Positions 47,683 to 63,200 of a stretch of 64,000 nucleotides of DNA are shown here, piece by piece. Below the pieces are notes generated by a model that saw only the letters and a program-made list of their open reading frames with translations, was not told the DNA's origin and did not search any database. A program made the translations under genes and the position numbers. Source of the stretch: Balanoglossus misakiensis (Eukaryota > Hemichordata); NCBI GenBank assembly GCA_040954595.2, contig CM082591.2:10726001-10790000 (forward strand), in the 5' to 3' direction. Position 1 is the first letter of the stretch, and each line of letters opens with the position of its first letter.

Positions 47683-50600
47683 ATGGAAACTTTAGAACTA
47701 TCCGTCGATCTACAGAGTCTAGAGGAAAACTTTCTCATGCGCATAGGTCTATCGTGTGTTCTGCGCATCACAACAGATTTCCTCAAATAAACGAGGCTGT
47801 GTTTGGAAGCAACCATGGAAATTTTAAAACTATCCATCGATCTACTGAGTCTAGTGGAAAACTTTCTTATGCGCATAGGCCTATTAATGTGTTCTGCGAT
47901 TCACAACAGAATTCGGTAAACAAACGAGGCTGTGTTTGGAAGCAACCATGGAAACTTTAGAACTATCCGTCGATCTACAGAGTCTAGTGGAAAACTTTCT
48001 TAACCTCATAGACCTATCATGTGTTCTGCGCATCACAACAGAATTTTGTAAACAAACGAGGCTGTGTTTGGAAGCAACCATGGAAACTTTAGAACTATCC
48101 GTCGATCTACAGAGTCTAGTGGAAAACTTTCTTATGCGCATAGACCTATCATGTGTTCTGCGCATCACAACAGAATTTTGTAAACAAACGAGGCTGTGTT
48201 TGGAAGCAACCATGGAAACTTTAGAACTATACGTCGATCTACAGAGTCTAGTGGAAAACTTTCTTATGCGCATAGACCTATCATGTGTTCTGCGCATCAC
48301 AACAGAATTTTGTAAACAAACGAGGATGTGTTTGGAAGCAACCATGGAAACTTTAGAACTATACGTCGATCTACAGAGTCTAGTGGAAAACTTTCTTATG
48401 CGCATAGGCCTATCATGTGCTCTGCGCATCACAACTGATTTCCTTAAATAACCGAGGCTGTGTTTGGAAGCATCCATGGAAATTTTAGAACTATCCGTCG
48501 ATCTACCGAGTCTATCAGAAAACTTTCTCATGCGCATAGGTCTATCGTGTGTTCTGCGCATCACAACAGATTTCCTCAAATAAACGAGGCTGTGTTCGGA
48601 AGCAACCATGGAAATTTTAGAACTATCCGTCGATCTACTGAGTCTAGTGGAAAACTTTCTTATGCGCATAGGCCTATCTATGTGTTCTGCGCATCACAAA
48701 AGAATTCGGTAAATAAACGAGGGTGTGTTTGGAAGCAACCATGGTAACTTTAGAACTATCCGTCGATCTACAGAGTCTAGTGGAAAACTTTCTTATGCGC
48801 ATAGACCTATCATGTGTTCTGCGCATCACAACAGAATTTTGTAAACAAACGAGGCCGTGTTTGGAAGCAACCATGGAAACTTTAGAACTATCCGTCGATC
48901 TACAGAGTCTAGAGGAAAACTTTCTTATCCTCATAGGCCTATCATGTGTTCTGCGCATCACAACAGAATTTTGTAAACAAACGAGGCCGTGTTTGGAAGC
49001 AACTATGGAAACTTTAGAACTATCCGTCGATCTACAGAGTCTAGAGGAAAACTTTCTTATCCTCATAGGCCTATCATGTGTTCTGCGCATCACAACAGAA
49101 TTTTGTAAACAAACGAGGCTGTGTTTGGAAGCAACCATGGAAACTTTAGAACTATCCGTCGATCTACAGAGTCTAGTGGAAAACTTTCTTATGCGCATAG
49201 ACCTATCATGTGTTCTGCGCATCACAGCGGAATTTTTTAAACAAACGAGGCTGTGTTTCGAAGCAACCATGGAAACTTTAGAACTATCCGTCGATCGACA
49301 GAGTCCAGTGGAAAACTTTCTTATCCTCATAGGCCTATCATGTGTTCTGCGCATCACAACAGAATTTTGTATACAAACGACGCTGTGTTTGGAAGCAACA
49401 CTGGAAACTTTAGAACTATCCGTCGATCTACAGAGTCTAGTGGAAAACTTTCTTATGCGCATAGACCTATCATGTGTTCTGCGCATCACAACAGAATTTT
49501 GTAAACAAACGAGGCTGTGTTTGGAAGCAACCATGAAAACTTTAGAACTATCCGTCGATCTACAGAGTCTAGTGGAAAACTTTCTTATGCGCATAGACCT
49601 ATCATGTGTTCTGCGCATCACAACAGAATTTTGTAAACAAACGAGGCTGTGTTTGGAAGCAACCATGGAAACTTTAGAACTATCCGTCGTTCTACAGAGT
49701 CTAGATGAAAACTTTCTTATCCTCATAGGCCTATCATGTGTTCTGCGCATCACAACAGAATTTTGTAAACAAACGAGGCTGTGTTTGGAAGCAACCGTGG
49801 AAACTTTAGAACTATCCGTCGATCTACAGAGTCTAGTGGAAAACTTTCTTATGCGCATAGACCTATCATGTGTTCTGCGCATCACAACAGAATTTTGTAA
49901 ACAAACGAGGCTGTGTTTGGAAGCAACCATGGAAACTTTAGAACTATACGTCGATCTACAGAGTCTAGTGGAAAACTTTCTTATCCTCATAGGCCTATTA
50001 TGTGTTCTGCGCATCACAATAGAATTTTGTAAACAAACGAGGCTGTGTTTGGAAGCAACCATGGAAACTTTAGAACTATCCGTCGATCTACAGAGTCCAG
50101 TGGAAAACTTTCTTATCCTCATAGGCCTATCATGTGTTCTGCGCATCACAACAGAATTTTGTAAACAAACGAGGCTGTGTTTAGAAGCAACAATGGAAAC
50201 TTTAGAACTATCCGTCGATCTACAGAGTCTAGTGGAAAACTTTCTTATCCTCATAGACCTATCATGTGTTCTGCGCATCACAACAGAATTTTGTAAACAA
50301 ACGAGGCCGTGTTTGGAAGCAACCATGGAAACTTTAGAACTATCCGTCGATCTACAGAGTCTAGAGGAAAACTTTCTTATGCGCATAGACCTATCATGTG
50401 TTCTGCGCATCACAACAGAATTTTGGTAACAAACGAGGCTGTGTTTGGAAGCAACCATGGAAACTTTAGAACTATCCGTCGATCTACAGAGTCTAGAGGA
50501 AAACTTTCTCATGCGCATAGGTCTATCGTGTGTTCTGCGCATCACAACAGATTTCCTCAAATAAACGAGGCTGTGTTTGGAAGCAACCATGGAAATTTTA

Positions 50601-51387
50601 GAACTATCCGTCGATCTACTGAGTCTAGTGGAAAACTTTCTTATGCGCATAGGCCTATTAATGTGTTCTGCGCATCACAACAGAATTCGGTAAACAAACG
50701 AGGCTGTGTTTGGAAGCAACCATGGAAACTTTAGAACTATCCGTCGATCTACAGAGTCTAGTGGAAAACTTTCTTATCCTCATAGACCTATCATGTGTTC
50801 TGCGCATCACAACAGAATTTTGTAAACAAACGAGGCTGTGTTTCGAAGCAACCATGGAAACTTTAGAACTATCCGTCGATCTACAGATTCTATACTAGTG
50901 GAAAACTTTCTTATGCGCATAGGCCTATCATGTGTTCTGCGCATCACAACAGATTTCCTTAAATAAACGAGGCTGTGTTTGGAAGCATCCATGGAAATTT
51001 TAGAACTATCCGTCGATCGACAGAGTTTATCAGAAAACTTTCTCATGCGCATAGGTCTATCGTGTGTTCTGCGCATCACAACAGATTTCCTCAAATAAAC
51101 GAGGCTGTGTTTGGAAGCAACCATTGAAATTTTAGAACTACCCGTCGATCTACTGAGTCTAGTGGAAAACTTTCTTATGCGCATAGGCCTATCTATGTGT
51201 TCTGCGCATCACAACATAATTCGATAAATAAACGAGGGTGTGTTTGGAAGCAACCATGGAATCTTTAGAACTATCCGTCGATCTACAGAGTCTAGTGGAA
51301 AACTTTCTTATGCGCATAGACCTATCATGTGTTCTGCGCATCACAGCAGAATTTTGTAAACAAACGAGGCCGTGTTTCGAAGCAACC
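47683..51387 (+). repeat. 3705-bp (28-monomer) tandem duplication, copy 2
   Basis: This is the second copy of 43,978-47,682. The few differences I saw include TGCGATTCACAAC against TGCGCATCACAAC (about 47,898), CTTAACCTCATAG against CTTATCCTCATAG (about 48,003) and GAAGCAACC against GAAGCAATC near 50,849. Similarity continues to about 51,410, where GATCTATAGAGTCCAG starts a different variant. Confidence 0.9.
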
Positions 51388-54300
51388 ATGGAAACTTTAG
51401 AACTATCCGTCGATCTATAGAGTCCAGTGGAAAAATTTCTTATCCTCATAGGGCTATCATGTGTTCTGCGCATCACAACAGAATTTTGTAAACAAACGAG
51501 GCTGTGTTTGGAAGCAACCATGGAAACTTTAGAACTATCCGTCGATCTACAGAGTCTAGTGGAAAACTTTCTTATGCGCATAGACCTATCATGTGTTCTG
51601 CGCATCACAACAGAATTTTGTAAACAAACGAGGCTGTGTTTCGTGGCAACCATGGAAACTTTAGAACTATCCGTCGATCTATAGAGTCCAGTGGAAAACA
51701 TTCTTATCCTCATAGGGCTATCATGTGTTCTGCGCATCACAACAGAATTTTGTAAACAAACGAGGCTGTGTTTGGAAGCAACCATGGAAACTTTAGAACT
51801 ATCCGTCGATCTACAGAGTCTAGTGGAAAACTTTCTTATCCTCATAGACCTATCATGTGTTCTGCGCATCACAACAGAATTTTGTAAACAAACGAGGCTG
51901 TGTTTGGAAGCAACCATGGTAACTTTAGAACTATCCGTCGATCTACAGAGTCTAGTGGAAAAGTTTCTTATCCTCATAGGCCTATCATTTGTTCTGCGCA
52001 TCACAACAGAATATTGTAAACAAACGAGGCTGTGTTTGGAAGCAACCATGGAAACTTTAGAACTATCCGTCGATCTACAGAGTCTAGTGGAAAACTTTCG
52101 TATCCTCATAGACCTATCATGTGTTCTGCGCATCACAACATAATTTTGTAAACAAACGAGGCTGTGTTTCGAAGCAACCATGGAAACTTTAGAACTATCC
52201 GTCGATCTACAGATTCTATACTAGTGGAAAACTTTCTTATGCGCATAGGCCTATCATGTGTTCTGCGCATCACAACAGATTTCCTTAAATAAACGAGGCT
52301 GTGTTTGGATGCATCCATGGAAATTTTAGAACTATCCGTCGATCGACAGAGTTTATCAGAAAACTTTCTCATGCGCATAGGTCTATCGTATGTTCTGCGC
52401 ATCACAACAGATTTCCTCAAATAAACGAGGCTGTGTTTGGAAGCAACCATGGAAATTTTAGAACTACCCGTCGATCTACTGAGTCTAGTGGAAAACTTTC
52501 TTATGCGCATAGGCCTATCTATGTGTTCTGCGCATCACAACATAATTCGGTAAATAAACGAGGGTGTGTTTGGAAGCAACCATGGAAACTTTAGAACTAT
52601 CCGTCGATCTACAGAGTCTAGTGGAAAACTTTCTGATGCGCATAGACCTATCATGTGTTCTGCGCATCACAGCAGAATTTTGTAAACAAACGAGGCCGTG
52701 TTTCGAAGCAACCATGGAAACTTTAGAACTATCCGTCGATCTACAGAGTCCAGTGGAAAACTTTCTTATCCTCATAGGGCTATCATGTGTTCTGCGCATC
52801 ACAACAGAATTTAGTAAACAAACGAGGCTGTGTTTGGAAGCAACCATGGAAACTTTAGAACTATCCGTCGATCTACAGAGTCTAGTGGAAAACTTTCTTA
52901 TGCGCATAGACCTATCATGTGTTCTGCGCATCACAACAGAATTTTGTAAACAAACGAGGCTGTGTTTCGAAGCAACCATGGAAACTTTAGAACTATCCGT
53001 CGATCTATAGAGTCCAGTGGAAAACATTCTTATCCTCATAGGGCTATCATGTGTTCTGCGCATCACAACAGAATTTTGTAAACAAACGAGGCTGTGTTTG
53101 GAAGCAACCATGGAAACTTTAGAACTATCCGTCGATCTACAGAGTCTAGTGGAAAACTTTCTTATGCGCATAGACCTATCATATGTCCTGCGCATCACAA
53201 CAGAATTCAATTAATAAACGTGGCTGTGTTTGGAAGCAACCATGGAAATTTTAGAACTATCCGTCGATCTACAGTGTCTAGTGGAAAACTTTCTTATCCT
53301 CGTAGGCCTATCATGTGTTCTGCGCATCACAACAGAATTTTGTAAACAAACGAGGCTGTGTTTGGAAGCAACAATGGAAACTTTAGAACTATCTGTCGAT
53401 CTACAGAGTCTAGTGGAAAACTTTCTTATGCGCATAGACCTATCATGTGTTCTGCGCATCACAACAGAATTTTGTAAACAAACGAGGCTGTGTTTGGAAG
53501 CAACCATGGAAACTTTAGAACTATCCGTCGATCTACAGAGTCTAGTGGAAAACTCTCTTATGCGCATAGACCTATCATGTGTTCTGCGCATCACAACAGA
53601 ATTTTGTAAACAAACGAGGCTGTGTTTGGAAGCAACCATGGAAACTTTAGAACTATCCGTCGATCTACAGAGTCTAGTGGAAAACTTTCTTATCCTCATA
53701 GACCTATCATGTGTTCTGCGCATCACAACAGAATTTTGTAAACAAACGAGGCTGTGTTTGGAAGCAACCATGGAAACTTTAGAACTATCCGTCGATCGAC
53801 AGAGTCTATCAGAAAACTTTCTCATGCGCATAGGTCTATCGTGTGTTCTGCGCATCACAACAGATTTCCTCAAATAAACGAGGCTGTGTTTGGAAGCAAC
53901 CATGGAAATTTTAGAACTACCCGTCGATCTACTGAGTCTAGTGGAAAACTTTCTTATGCGCATAGGCCTATCTATGTGTTCTGCGCATCACAACATAATT
54001 CGGTAAATAAACGAGGGTGTGTTTGGAAGCAACCATGGAAACTTTAGAACTATCCGTCGATCTACAGAGTCTAGTGGAAAACTTTCTGATGCGCATAGAC
54101 CTATCATGTGTTCTGCGCATCACAGCAGAATTTTGTATACAAACGAGGCCGTGTTTCGAAGCAACCATGGAAACTTTAGAACTATCCGTCGATCTACAGA
54201 GTCTAGTGGAAAACTTTCGTATCCTCATAGACCTATCATGTGTTCTGCGCATCACAACATAATTTTGTAAACAAACGAGGCTGTGTTTCGAAGCAACCAT

Positions 54301-55784
54301 GGAAACTTTAGAACTATCCGTTGATCTACAGATTCTATACTAGTGGAAAACTTTCTTATGCGCATAGGCCTATCATGTGTTCTGCGCATCACAACAGATT
54401 TCCTTAAATAAACGAGGCTGTGTTTGGAAGCATCCATGGAAATTTTAGAACTATCCGTCGATCGACAGAGTTTATCAGAAAACTTTCTCATGCGCATAGG
54501 TCTATCGTATGTTCTGCGCATCACAACAGATTTCCTCAAATAAACGAGGCTGTGTTTGGAAGCAACCATGGAAACTTTAGAACTATCCGTCGATCTACAG
54601 AGTCTAGTGGAAAACTTTCTTATCCTCATAGACCTATCATGTGTTCTGCGCATCACAACAGAATTTTGTAAACAAACGAGGCTGTGTTTGGAAGCAACCA
54701 TGGAAACTTTAGAACTATCCGTCGATCGACAGAGTCTATCAGAAAACTTTCTCATGCGCATAGGTCTATCGTGTGTTCTGCGCATCACAACAGATTTCCT
54801 CAAATAAACGAGGCTGTGTTTGGAAGCAACCATGGAAATTTTAGAACTACCCGTCGATCTACTGAGTCTAGTGGAAAACTTTCTTATGCGCATAGGCCTA
54901 TCTATGTGTTCTGCGCATCACAGCGGAATTTTTTAAACAAACGAGGCTGTGTTTCGAAGCAACCATGGAAACTTTAGAACTATCCGTCGATCGACAGAGT
55001 CCAGTGGAAAACTTTCTTATCCTCATAGGCCTATCATGTGTTCTGCGCATCACAGCAGAATTTTGTAAACAAACGAGGCCGTGTTTCGAAGCAACCATGG
55101 AAACTTTAGAACTATCCGTCGATCTACAGAGTCTAGTGGAAAACTTTCGTATCCTCATAGACCTATCATGTGTTCTGCGCATCACAACATAATTTTGTAA
55201 ACAAACGAGGCTGTGTTTCGAAGCAACCATGGAAACTTTAGAACTATCCGTCGATCTACAGATTCTATACTAGTGGAAAACTTTCTTATGCGCATAGGCC
55301 TATCATGTGTTCTGCGCATCACAACAGATTTCCTTAAATAAACGAGGCTGTGTTTGGAAGCATCCATGGAAATTTTAGAACTATCCGTCGATCGACAGAG
55401 TTTATCAGAAAACTTTCTCATGCGCATAGGTCTATCGTATGTTCTGCGCATCACAACAGATTTCCTCAAATAAACGAGGCTGTGTTTGGAAGCAACCATG
55501 GAAATTTTAGAACTACCCGTCGATCTACTGAGTCTAGTGGAAAACTTTCTTATGCGCATAGGCCTATCTATGTGTTCTGCGCATCACAACATAATTCGGT
55601 AAATAAACGAGGGTGTGTTTGGAAGCAACCATGGAAACTTTAGAACTATCCGTCGATCTACAGAGTCTAGTGGAAAACTTTCTTATGCGCATAGACCTAT
55701 CATATGTCCTGCGCATCACAACAGAATTCAATTAATAAACGTGGCTGTGTTTGGAAGCAACCATGGAAATTTTAGAACTATCCG
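50309..55784 (+). repeat. 5.5-kb compound block, copy 1
   Basis: This block is repeated from 57,068 to the window end. The offset is 6759 bp for 50,309-52,181 and 8216 bp for about 53,000-55,784. The difference of 1457 bp equals a 1326-bp tandem duplication plus one 132-bp monomer minus one base in the second copy. It overlaps the second 3705-bp copy at its left end. Within it, 53,094 to about 54,190 recurs 2521 bp further on at 55,615 to about 56,710. Confidence 0.83.
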
Positions 55785-57599
55785 TCGATCTACAGTGTCT
55801 AGTGGAAAACTTTCTTATCCTCGTAGGCCTATCATGTGTTCTGCGCATCACAACAGAATTTTGTAAACAAACGAGGCTGTGTTTGGAAGCAACAATGGAA
55901 ACTTTAGAACTATCTGTCGATCTACAGAGTCTAGTGGAAAACTTTCTTATGCGCATAGACCTATCATGTGTTCTGCGCATCACAACAGAATTTTGTAAAC
56001 AAACGAGGCTGTGTTTGGAAGCAACCATGGAAACTTTAGAACTATCCGTCGATCTACAGAGTCTAGTGGAAAACTCTCTTATGCGCATAGACCTATCATG
56101 TGTTCTGCGCATCACAACAGAATTTTGTAAACAAACGAGGCTGTGTTTGGAAGCAACCATGGAAACTTTAGAACTATCCGTCGATCTACAGAGTCTAGTG
56201 GAAAACTTTCTTATCCTCATAGACCTATCATGTGTTCTGCGCATCACAACAGAATTTTGTAAACAAACGAGGCTGTGTTTGGAAGCAACCATGGAAACTT
56301 TAGAACTATCCGTCGATCGACAGAGTCTATCAGAAAACTTTCTCATGCGCATAGGTCTATCGTGTGTTCTGCGCATCACAACAGATTTCCTCAAATAAAC
56401 GAGGCTGTGTTTGGAAGCAACCATGGAAATTTTAGAACTACCCGTCGATCTACTGAGTCTAGTGGAAAACTTTCTTATGCGCATAGGCCTATCTATGTGT
56501 TCTGCGCATCACAACATAATTCGGTAAATAAACGAGGGTGTGTTTGGAAGCAACCATGGAAACTTTAGAACTATCCGTCGATCTACAGAGTCTAGTGGAA
56601 AACTTTCTGATGCGCATAGACCTATCATGTGTTCTGCGCATCACAGCAGAATTTTGTAAACAAACGAGGCCGTGTTTCGAAGCAACCATGGAAACTTTAG
56701 AACTATCCGTCGATCTACAGAGTCTAGAGGAAAACTTTCTTATCCTCATAGGCCTATCATGTGTTCTGCGCATCACAACAGAATTTTGTAAACGAACGAG
56801 GCTGTGTTTGGAAGCAAACATGGAAACTTTAGAACTATCCGTCGATCTACAGAGTCTAGTGGAAAACTTTCTTATGCGCATAGACCTATCATGTGTTCTG
56901 CGCATCACAACAGAATTTTGTAAACAAACGAGGCTGTGTTTCGAAGCAACCATGGAAACTTTAGAACTATCCGTCGATCTATAGAGTCCAGTGGAAAACT
57001 TTCTTATCCTCATAGGGCTATCATGTGTTCTGCGCATCACAACAGAATTTTGTAAACAAACGAGGCTGTGTTTGGAAGCAACCATGGAAACTTTAGAACT
57101 ATCCGTCGATCTACAGAGTCTAGAGGAAAACTTTCTTATGCGCATAGACCTATCATGTGTTCTGCGCATCACAACAGAATTTTGGTAACAAACGAGGCTG
57201 TGTTTGGAAGCAACCATGGAAACTTTAGAACTATCCGTCGATCTACAGAGTCTAGAGGAAAACTTTCTCATGCGCATAGGTCTATCGTGTGTTCTGCGCA
57301 TCACAACAGATTTCCTCAAATAAACGAGGCTGTGTTTGGAAGCAACCATGGAAATTTTAGAACTATCCGTCGATCTACTGAGTCTAGTGGAAAACTTTCT
57401 TATGCGCATAGGCCTATTAATGTGTTCTGCGCATCACAACAGAATTCGGTAAACAAACGAGGCTGTGTTTGGAAGCAACCATGGAAACTTTAGAACTATC
57501 CGTCGATCTACAGAGTCTAGTGGAAAACTTTCTTATCCTCATAGACCTATCATGTGTTCTGCGCATCACAACAGAATTTTGTAAACAAACGAGGCTGTG

Positions 57600-58925
57600 T
57601 TTCGAAGCAACCATGGAAACTTTAGAACTATCCGTCGATCTACAGATTCTATACTAGTGGAAAACTTTCTTATGCGCATAGGCCTATCATGTGTTCTGCG
57701 CATCACAACAGATTTCCTTAAATAAACGAGGCTGTGTTTGGAAGCATCCATGGAAATTTTAGAACTATCCGTCGATCGACAGAGTTTATCAGAAAACTTT
57801 CTCATGCGCATAGTTCTATCGTGTGTTCTGCGCATCACAACAGATTTCCTCAAATAAACGAGGCTGTGTTTGGAAGCAACCATTGAAATTTTAGAACTAC
57901 CCGTCGATCTACTGAGTCTAGTGGAAAACTTTCTTATGCGCATAGGCCTATCCATGTGTTCTGCGCATCACAACATAATTCGATAAATAAACGAGGGTGT
58001 GTTTGGAAGCAACCATGGAATCTTTAGAACTATCCGTCGATCTACAGAGTCTAGTGGAAAACTTTCTTATGCGCATAGACCTATCATGTGTTCTGCGCAT
58101 CACAGCAGAATTTTGTAAACAAACGAGGCCGTGTTTCGAAGCAACCATGGAAACTTTAGAACTATCCGTCGATCTATAGAGTCCAGTGGAAAACTTTCTT
58201 ATCCTCATAGGGCTATCATGTGTTCTGCGCATCACAACAGAATTTTGTAAACAAACGAGGCTGTGTTTGGAAGCAACCATGGAAACTTTAGAACTATCCG
58301 TCGATCTACAGAGTCTAGTGGAAAACTTTCTTATGCGCATAGACCTATCATGTGTTCTGCGCATCACAACAGAATTTTGTAAACAAACTAGGCTGTGTTT
58401 CGTGGCAACCATGGAAACTTTAGAACTATCCGTCGATCTATAGAGTCCAGTGGAAAACATTCTTATCCTCATAGGGCTATCATGTGTTCTGCGCATCACA
58501 ACAGAATTTTGTAAAAAAACGAGGCTGTGTTTGGAAGCTACCATGGAAACTTTAGAACTATCCGTCGATCTACAGAGTCTAGTGGAAAACTTTCTTATCC
58601 TCATAGACCTATCATGTGTTCTGCGCATCACAACAGAATTTTGTAAACAAACGAGGCTGTGTTTGGAAGCAACCATGGTAACTTTAGAACTATCCGTCGA
58701 TCTACAGAGTCTAGTGGAAAAGTTTCTTATCCTCATAGGCCTATCATTTGTTCTGCGCATCACAACAGAATATTGTAAACAAACGAGGCTGTGTTTGGAA
58801 GCAACCATGGAAACTTTAGAACTATCCGTCGATCTACAGAGTCTAGTGGAAAACTTTCGTATCCTCATAGACCTATCATGTGTTCTGCGCATCACAACAT
58901 AATTTTGTAAACAAACGAGGCTGTG
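57600..58925 (+). repeat. 1326-bp tandem duplication, copy 1
   Basis: This is ten monomers plus six bases (+5 and +1 insertions), repeated at 58,926-60,251. Both copies share private variants CATAGTTCTATCG, CCTATCCATGTG, AACTAGGCTGTG and GTAAAAAAACG, which are absent from the related stretch at 50,841-52,180. The duplication therefore happened after those changes. Confidence 0.88.
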
Positions 58926-60251
58926 TTTCGAAGCAACCATGGAAACTTTAGAACTATCCGTCGATCTACAGATTCTATACTAGTGGAAAACTTTCTTATG
59001 CGCATAGGCCTATCATGTGTTCTGCGCATCACAACAGATTTCCTTAAATAAACGAGGCTGTGTTTGGAAGCATCCATGGAAATTTTAGAACTATCCGTCG
59101 ATCGACAGAGTTTATCAGAAAACTTTCTCATGCGCATAGTTCTATCGTGTGTTCTGCGCATCACAACAGATTTCCTCAAATAAACGAGGCTGTGTTTGGA
59201 AGCAACCATTGAAATTTTAGAACTACCCGTCGATCTACTGAGTCTAGTGGAAAACTTTCTTATGCGCATAGGCCTATCCATGTGTTCTGCGCATCACAAC
59301 ATAATTCGATAAATAAACGAGGGTGTGTTTGGAAGCAACCATGGAATCTTTAGAACTATCCGTCGATCTACAGAGTCTAGTGGAAAACTTTCTTATGCGC
59401 ATAGACCTATCATGTGTTCTGCGCATCACAGCAGAATTTTGTAAACAAACGAGGCCGTGTTTCGAAGCAACCATGGAAACTTTAGAACTATCCGTCGATC
59501 TATAGAGTCCAGTGGAAAACTTTCTTATCCTCATAGGGCTATCATGTGTTCTGCGCATCACAACAGAATTTTGTAAACAAACGAGGCTGTGTTTGGAAGC
59601 AACCATGGAAACTTTAGAACTATCCGTCGATCTACAGAGTCTAGTGGAAAACTTTCTTATGCGCATAGACCTATCATGTGTTCTGCGCATCACAACAGAA
59701 TTTTGTAAACAAACTAGGCTGTGTTTCGTGGCAACCATGGAAACTTTAGAACTATCCGTCGATCTATAGAGTCCAGTGGAAAACATTCTTATCCTCATAG
59801 GGCTATCATGTGTTCTGCGCATCACAACAGAATTTTGTAAAAAAACGAGGCTGTGTTTGGAAGCAACCATGGAAACTTTAGAACTATCCGTCGATCTACA
59901 GAGTCTAGTGGAAAACTTTCTTATCCTCATAGACCTATCATGTGTTCTGCGCATCACAACAGAATTTTGTAAACAAACGAGGCTGTGTTTGGAAGCAACC
60001 ATGGTAACTTTAGAACTATCCGTCGATCTACAGAGTCTAGTGGAAAAGTTTCTTATCCTCATAGGCCTATCATTTGTTCTGCGCATCACAACAGAATATT
60101 GTAAACAAACGAGGCTGTGTTTGGAAGCAACCATGGAAACTTTAGAACTATCCGTCGATCTACAGAGTCTAGTGGAAAACTTTCGTATCCTCATAGACCT
60201 ATCATGTGTTCTGCGCATCACAACATAATTTTGTAAACAAACGAGGCTGTG
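58926..60251 (+). repeat. 1326-bp tandem duplication, copy 2
   Basis: This is the second copy of 57,600-58,925. One visible difference is GAAGCAACC (about 59,867) where the first copy reads GAAGCTACC (about 58,541). Near identity makes it one of the youngest events in the window. Confidence 0.88.
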
Positions 60252-63200
60252 TTTCGAAGCAACCATGGAAACTTTAGAACTATCCGTCGATCTACAGATT
60301 CTATACTAGTGGAAAACTTTCTTATGCGCATAGGCCTATCATGTGTTCTGCGCATCACAACAGATTTCCTTAAATAAACGAGGCTGTGTTTGGAAGCATC
60401 CATGGAAATTTTAGAACTATCCGTCGATCGACAGAGTTTATCAGAAAACTTTCTCATGCGCATAGGTCTATCGTATGTTCTGCGCATCACAACAGATTTC
60501 CTCAAATAAACGAGGCTGTGTTTGGAAGCAACCATGGAGTTTTAGAACTACCCGTCGATCTACTGAGTCTAGTGGAAAACTTTCTTATGCGCATAGGCCT
60601 ATCTATGTGTTCTGCGCATCACAACATAATTCGGTAAATAAACGAGGGTGTGTTTGGAAGCAACCATGGAAACTTTAGAACTATCCGTCGATCTACAGAG
60701 TCTAGTGGAAAACTTTCTGATGCGCATAGACCTATCATGTGTTCTGCGCATCACAGCAGAATTTTGTAAACAAACGAGGCCGTGTTTCGAAGCAACCATG
60801 GAAACTTTAGAACTATCCGTCGATCTACAGAGTCTAGAGGAAAACTTTCTTATCCTCATAGGCCTATCATGTGTTCTGCGCATCACAACAGAATTTTGTA
60901 AACAAACGAGGCTGTGTTTCGAAGCAACCATGGAAACTTTAGAACTATCCGTCGATCTATAGAGTCCAGTGGAAAACTTTCTTATCCTCATAGGGCTATC
61001 ATGTGTTCTGCGCATCACAACAGAATTTAGTAAACAAACGAGGCTGTGTTTGGAAGCAACCATGGAAACTTTAGAACTATCCGTCGATCTACAGAGTCTA
61101 GTGGAAAACTTTCTTATGCGCATAGACCTATCATGTGTTCTGCGCATCACAACAGAATTTTGTAAACAAACGAGGCTGTGTTTCGAAGCAACCATGGAAA
61201 CTTTAGAACTATCCGTCGATCTATAGAGTCCAGTGGAAAACATTCTTATCCTCATAGGGCTATCATGTGTTCTGCGCATCACAACAGAATTTTGTAAACA
61301 AACGAGGCTGTGTTTGGAAGCAACCATGGAAACTTTAGAACTATCCGTCGATCTACAGAGTCTAGTGGAAAACTTTCTTATGCGCATAGACCTATCATAT
61401 GTCCTGCGCATCACAACAGAATTCAATTAATAAACGTGGCTGTGTTTGGAAGCAACCATGGAAATTTTAGAACTATCCGTCGATCTACAGTGTCTAGTGG
61501 AAAACTTTCTTATCCTCGTAGGCCTATCATGTGTTCTGCGCATCACAACAGAATTTTGTAAACAAACGAGGCTGTGTTTGGAAGCAACAATGGAAACTTT
61601 AGAACTATCTGTCGATCTACAGAGTCTAGTGGAAAACTTTCTTATGCGCATAGACCTATCATGTGTTCTGCGCATCACAACAGAATTTTGTAAACAAACG
61701 AGGCTGTGTTTGGAAGCAACCATGGAAACTTTAGAACTATCCGTCGATCTACAGAGTCTAGTGGAAAACTCTCTTATGCGCATAGACCTATCATGTGTTC
61801 TGCGCATCACAACAGAATTTTGTAAACAAACGAGGCTGTGTTTGGAAGCAACCATGGAAACTTTAGAACTATCCGTCGATCTACAGAGTCTAGTGGAAAA
61901 CTTTCTTATCCTCATAGACCTATCATGTGTTCTGCGCATCACAACAGAATTTTGTAAACAAACGAGGCTGTGTTTGGAAGCAACCATGGAAACTTTAGAA
62001 CTATCCGTCGATCGACAGAGTCTATCAGAAAACTTTCTCATGCGCATAGGTCTATCGTGTGTTCTGCGCATCACAACAGATTTCCTCAAATAAACGAGGC
62101 TGTGTTTGGAAGCAACCATGGAAATTTTAGAACTACCCGTCGATCTACTGAGTCTAGTGGAAAACTTTCTTATGCGCATAGGCCTATCTATGTGTTCTGC
62201 GCATCACAACATAATTCGGTAAATAAACGAGGGTGTGTTTGGAAGCAACCATGGAAACTTTAGAACTATCCGTCGATCTACAGAGTCTAGTGGAAAACTT
62301 TCTGATGCGCATAGACCTATCATGTGTTCTGCGCATCACAGCAGAATTTTGTAAACAAACGAGGCCGTGTTTCGAAGCAACCATGGAAACTTTAGAACTA
62401 TCCGTCGATCTACAGAGTCTAGTGGAAAACTTTCGTATCCTCATAGACCTATCATGTGTTCTGCGCATCACAACATAATTTTGTAAACAAACGAGGCTGT
62501 GTTTCGAAGCAACCATGGAAACTTTAGAACTATCCGTCGATCTACAGATTCTATACTAGTGGAAAACTTTCTTATGCGCATAGGCCTATCATGTGTTCTG
62601 CGCATCACAACAGATTTCCTTAAATAAACGAGGCTGTGTTTGGAAGCATCCATGGAAATTTTAGAACTATCCGTCGATCGACAGAGTTTATCAGAAAACT
62701 TTCTCATGCGCATAGGTCTATCGTATGTTCTGCGCATCACAACAGATTTCCTCAAATAAACGAGGCTGTGTTTGGAAGCAACCATGGAAACTTTAGAACT
62801 ATCCGTCGATCTACAGAGTCTAGTGGAAAACTTTCTTATCCTCATAGACCTATCATGTGTTCTGCGCATCACAACAGAATTTTGTAAACAAACGAGGCTG
62901 TGTTTGGAAGCAACCATGGAAACTTTAGAACTATCCGTCGATCGACAGAGTCTATCAGAAAACTTTCTCATGCGCATAGGTCTATCGTGTGTTCTGCGCA
63001 TCACAACAGATTTCCTCAAATAAACGAGGCTGTGTTTGGAAGCAACCATGGAAATTTTAGAACTACCCGTCGATCTACTGAGTCTAGTGGAAAACTTTCT
63101 TATGCGCATAGGCCTATCTATGTGTTCTGCGCATCACAACATAATTCGGTAAATAAACGAGGGTGTGTTTGGAAGCAACCATGGAAACTTTAGAACTATC

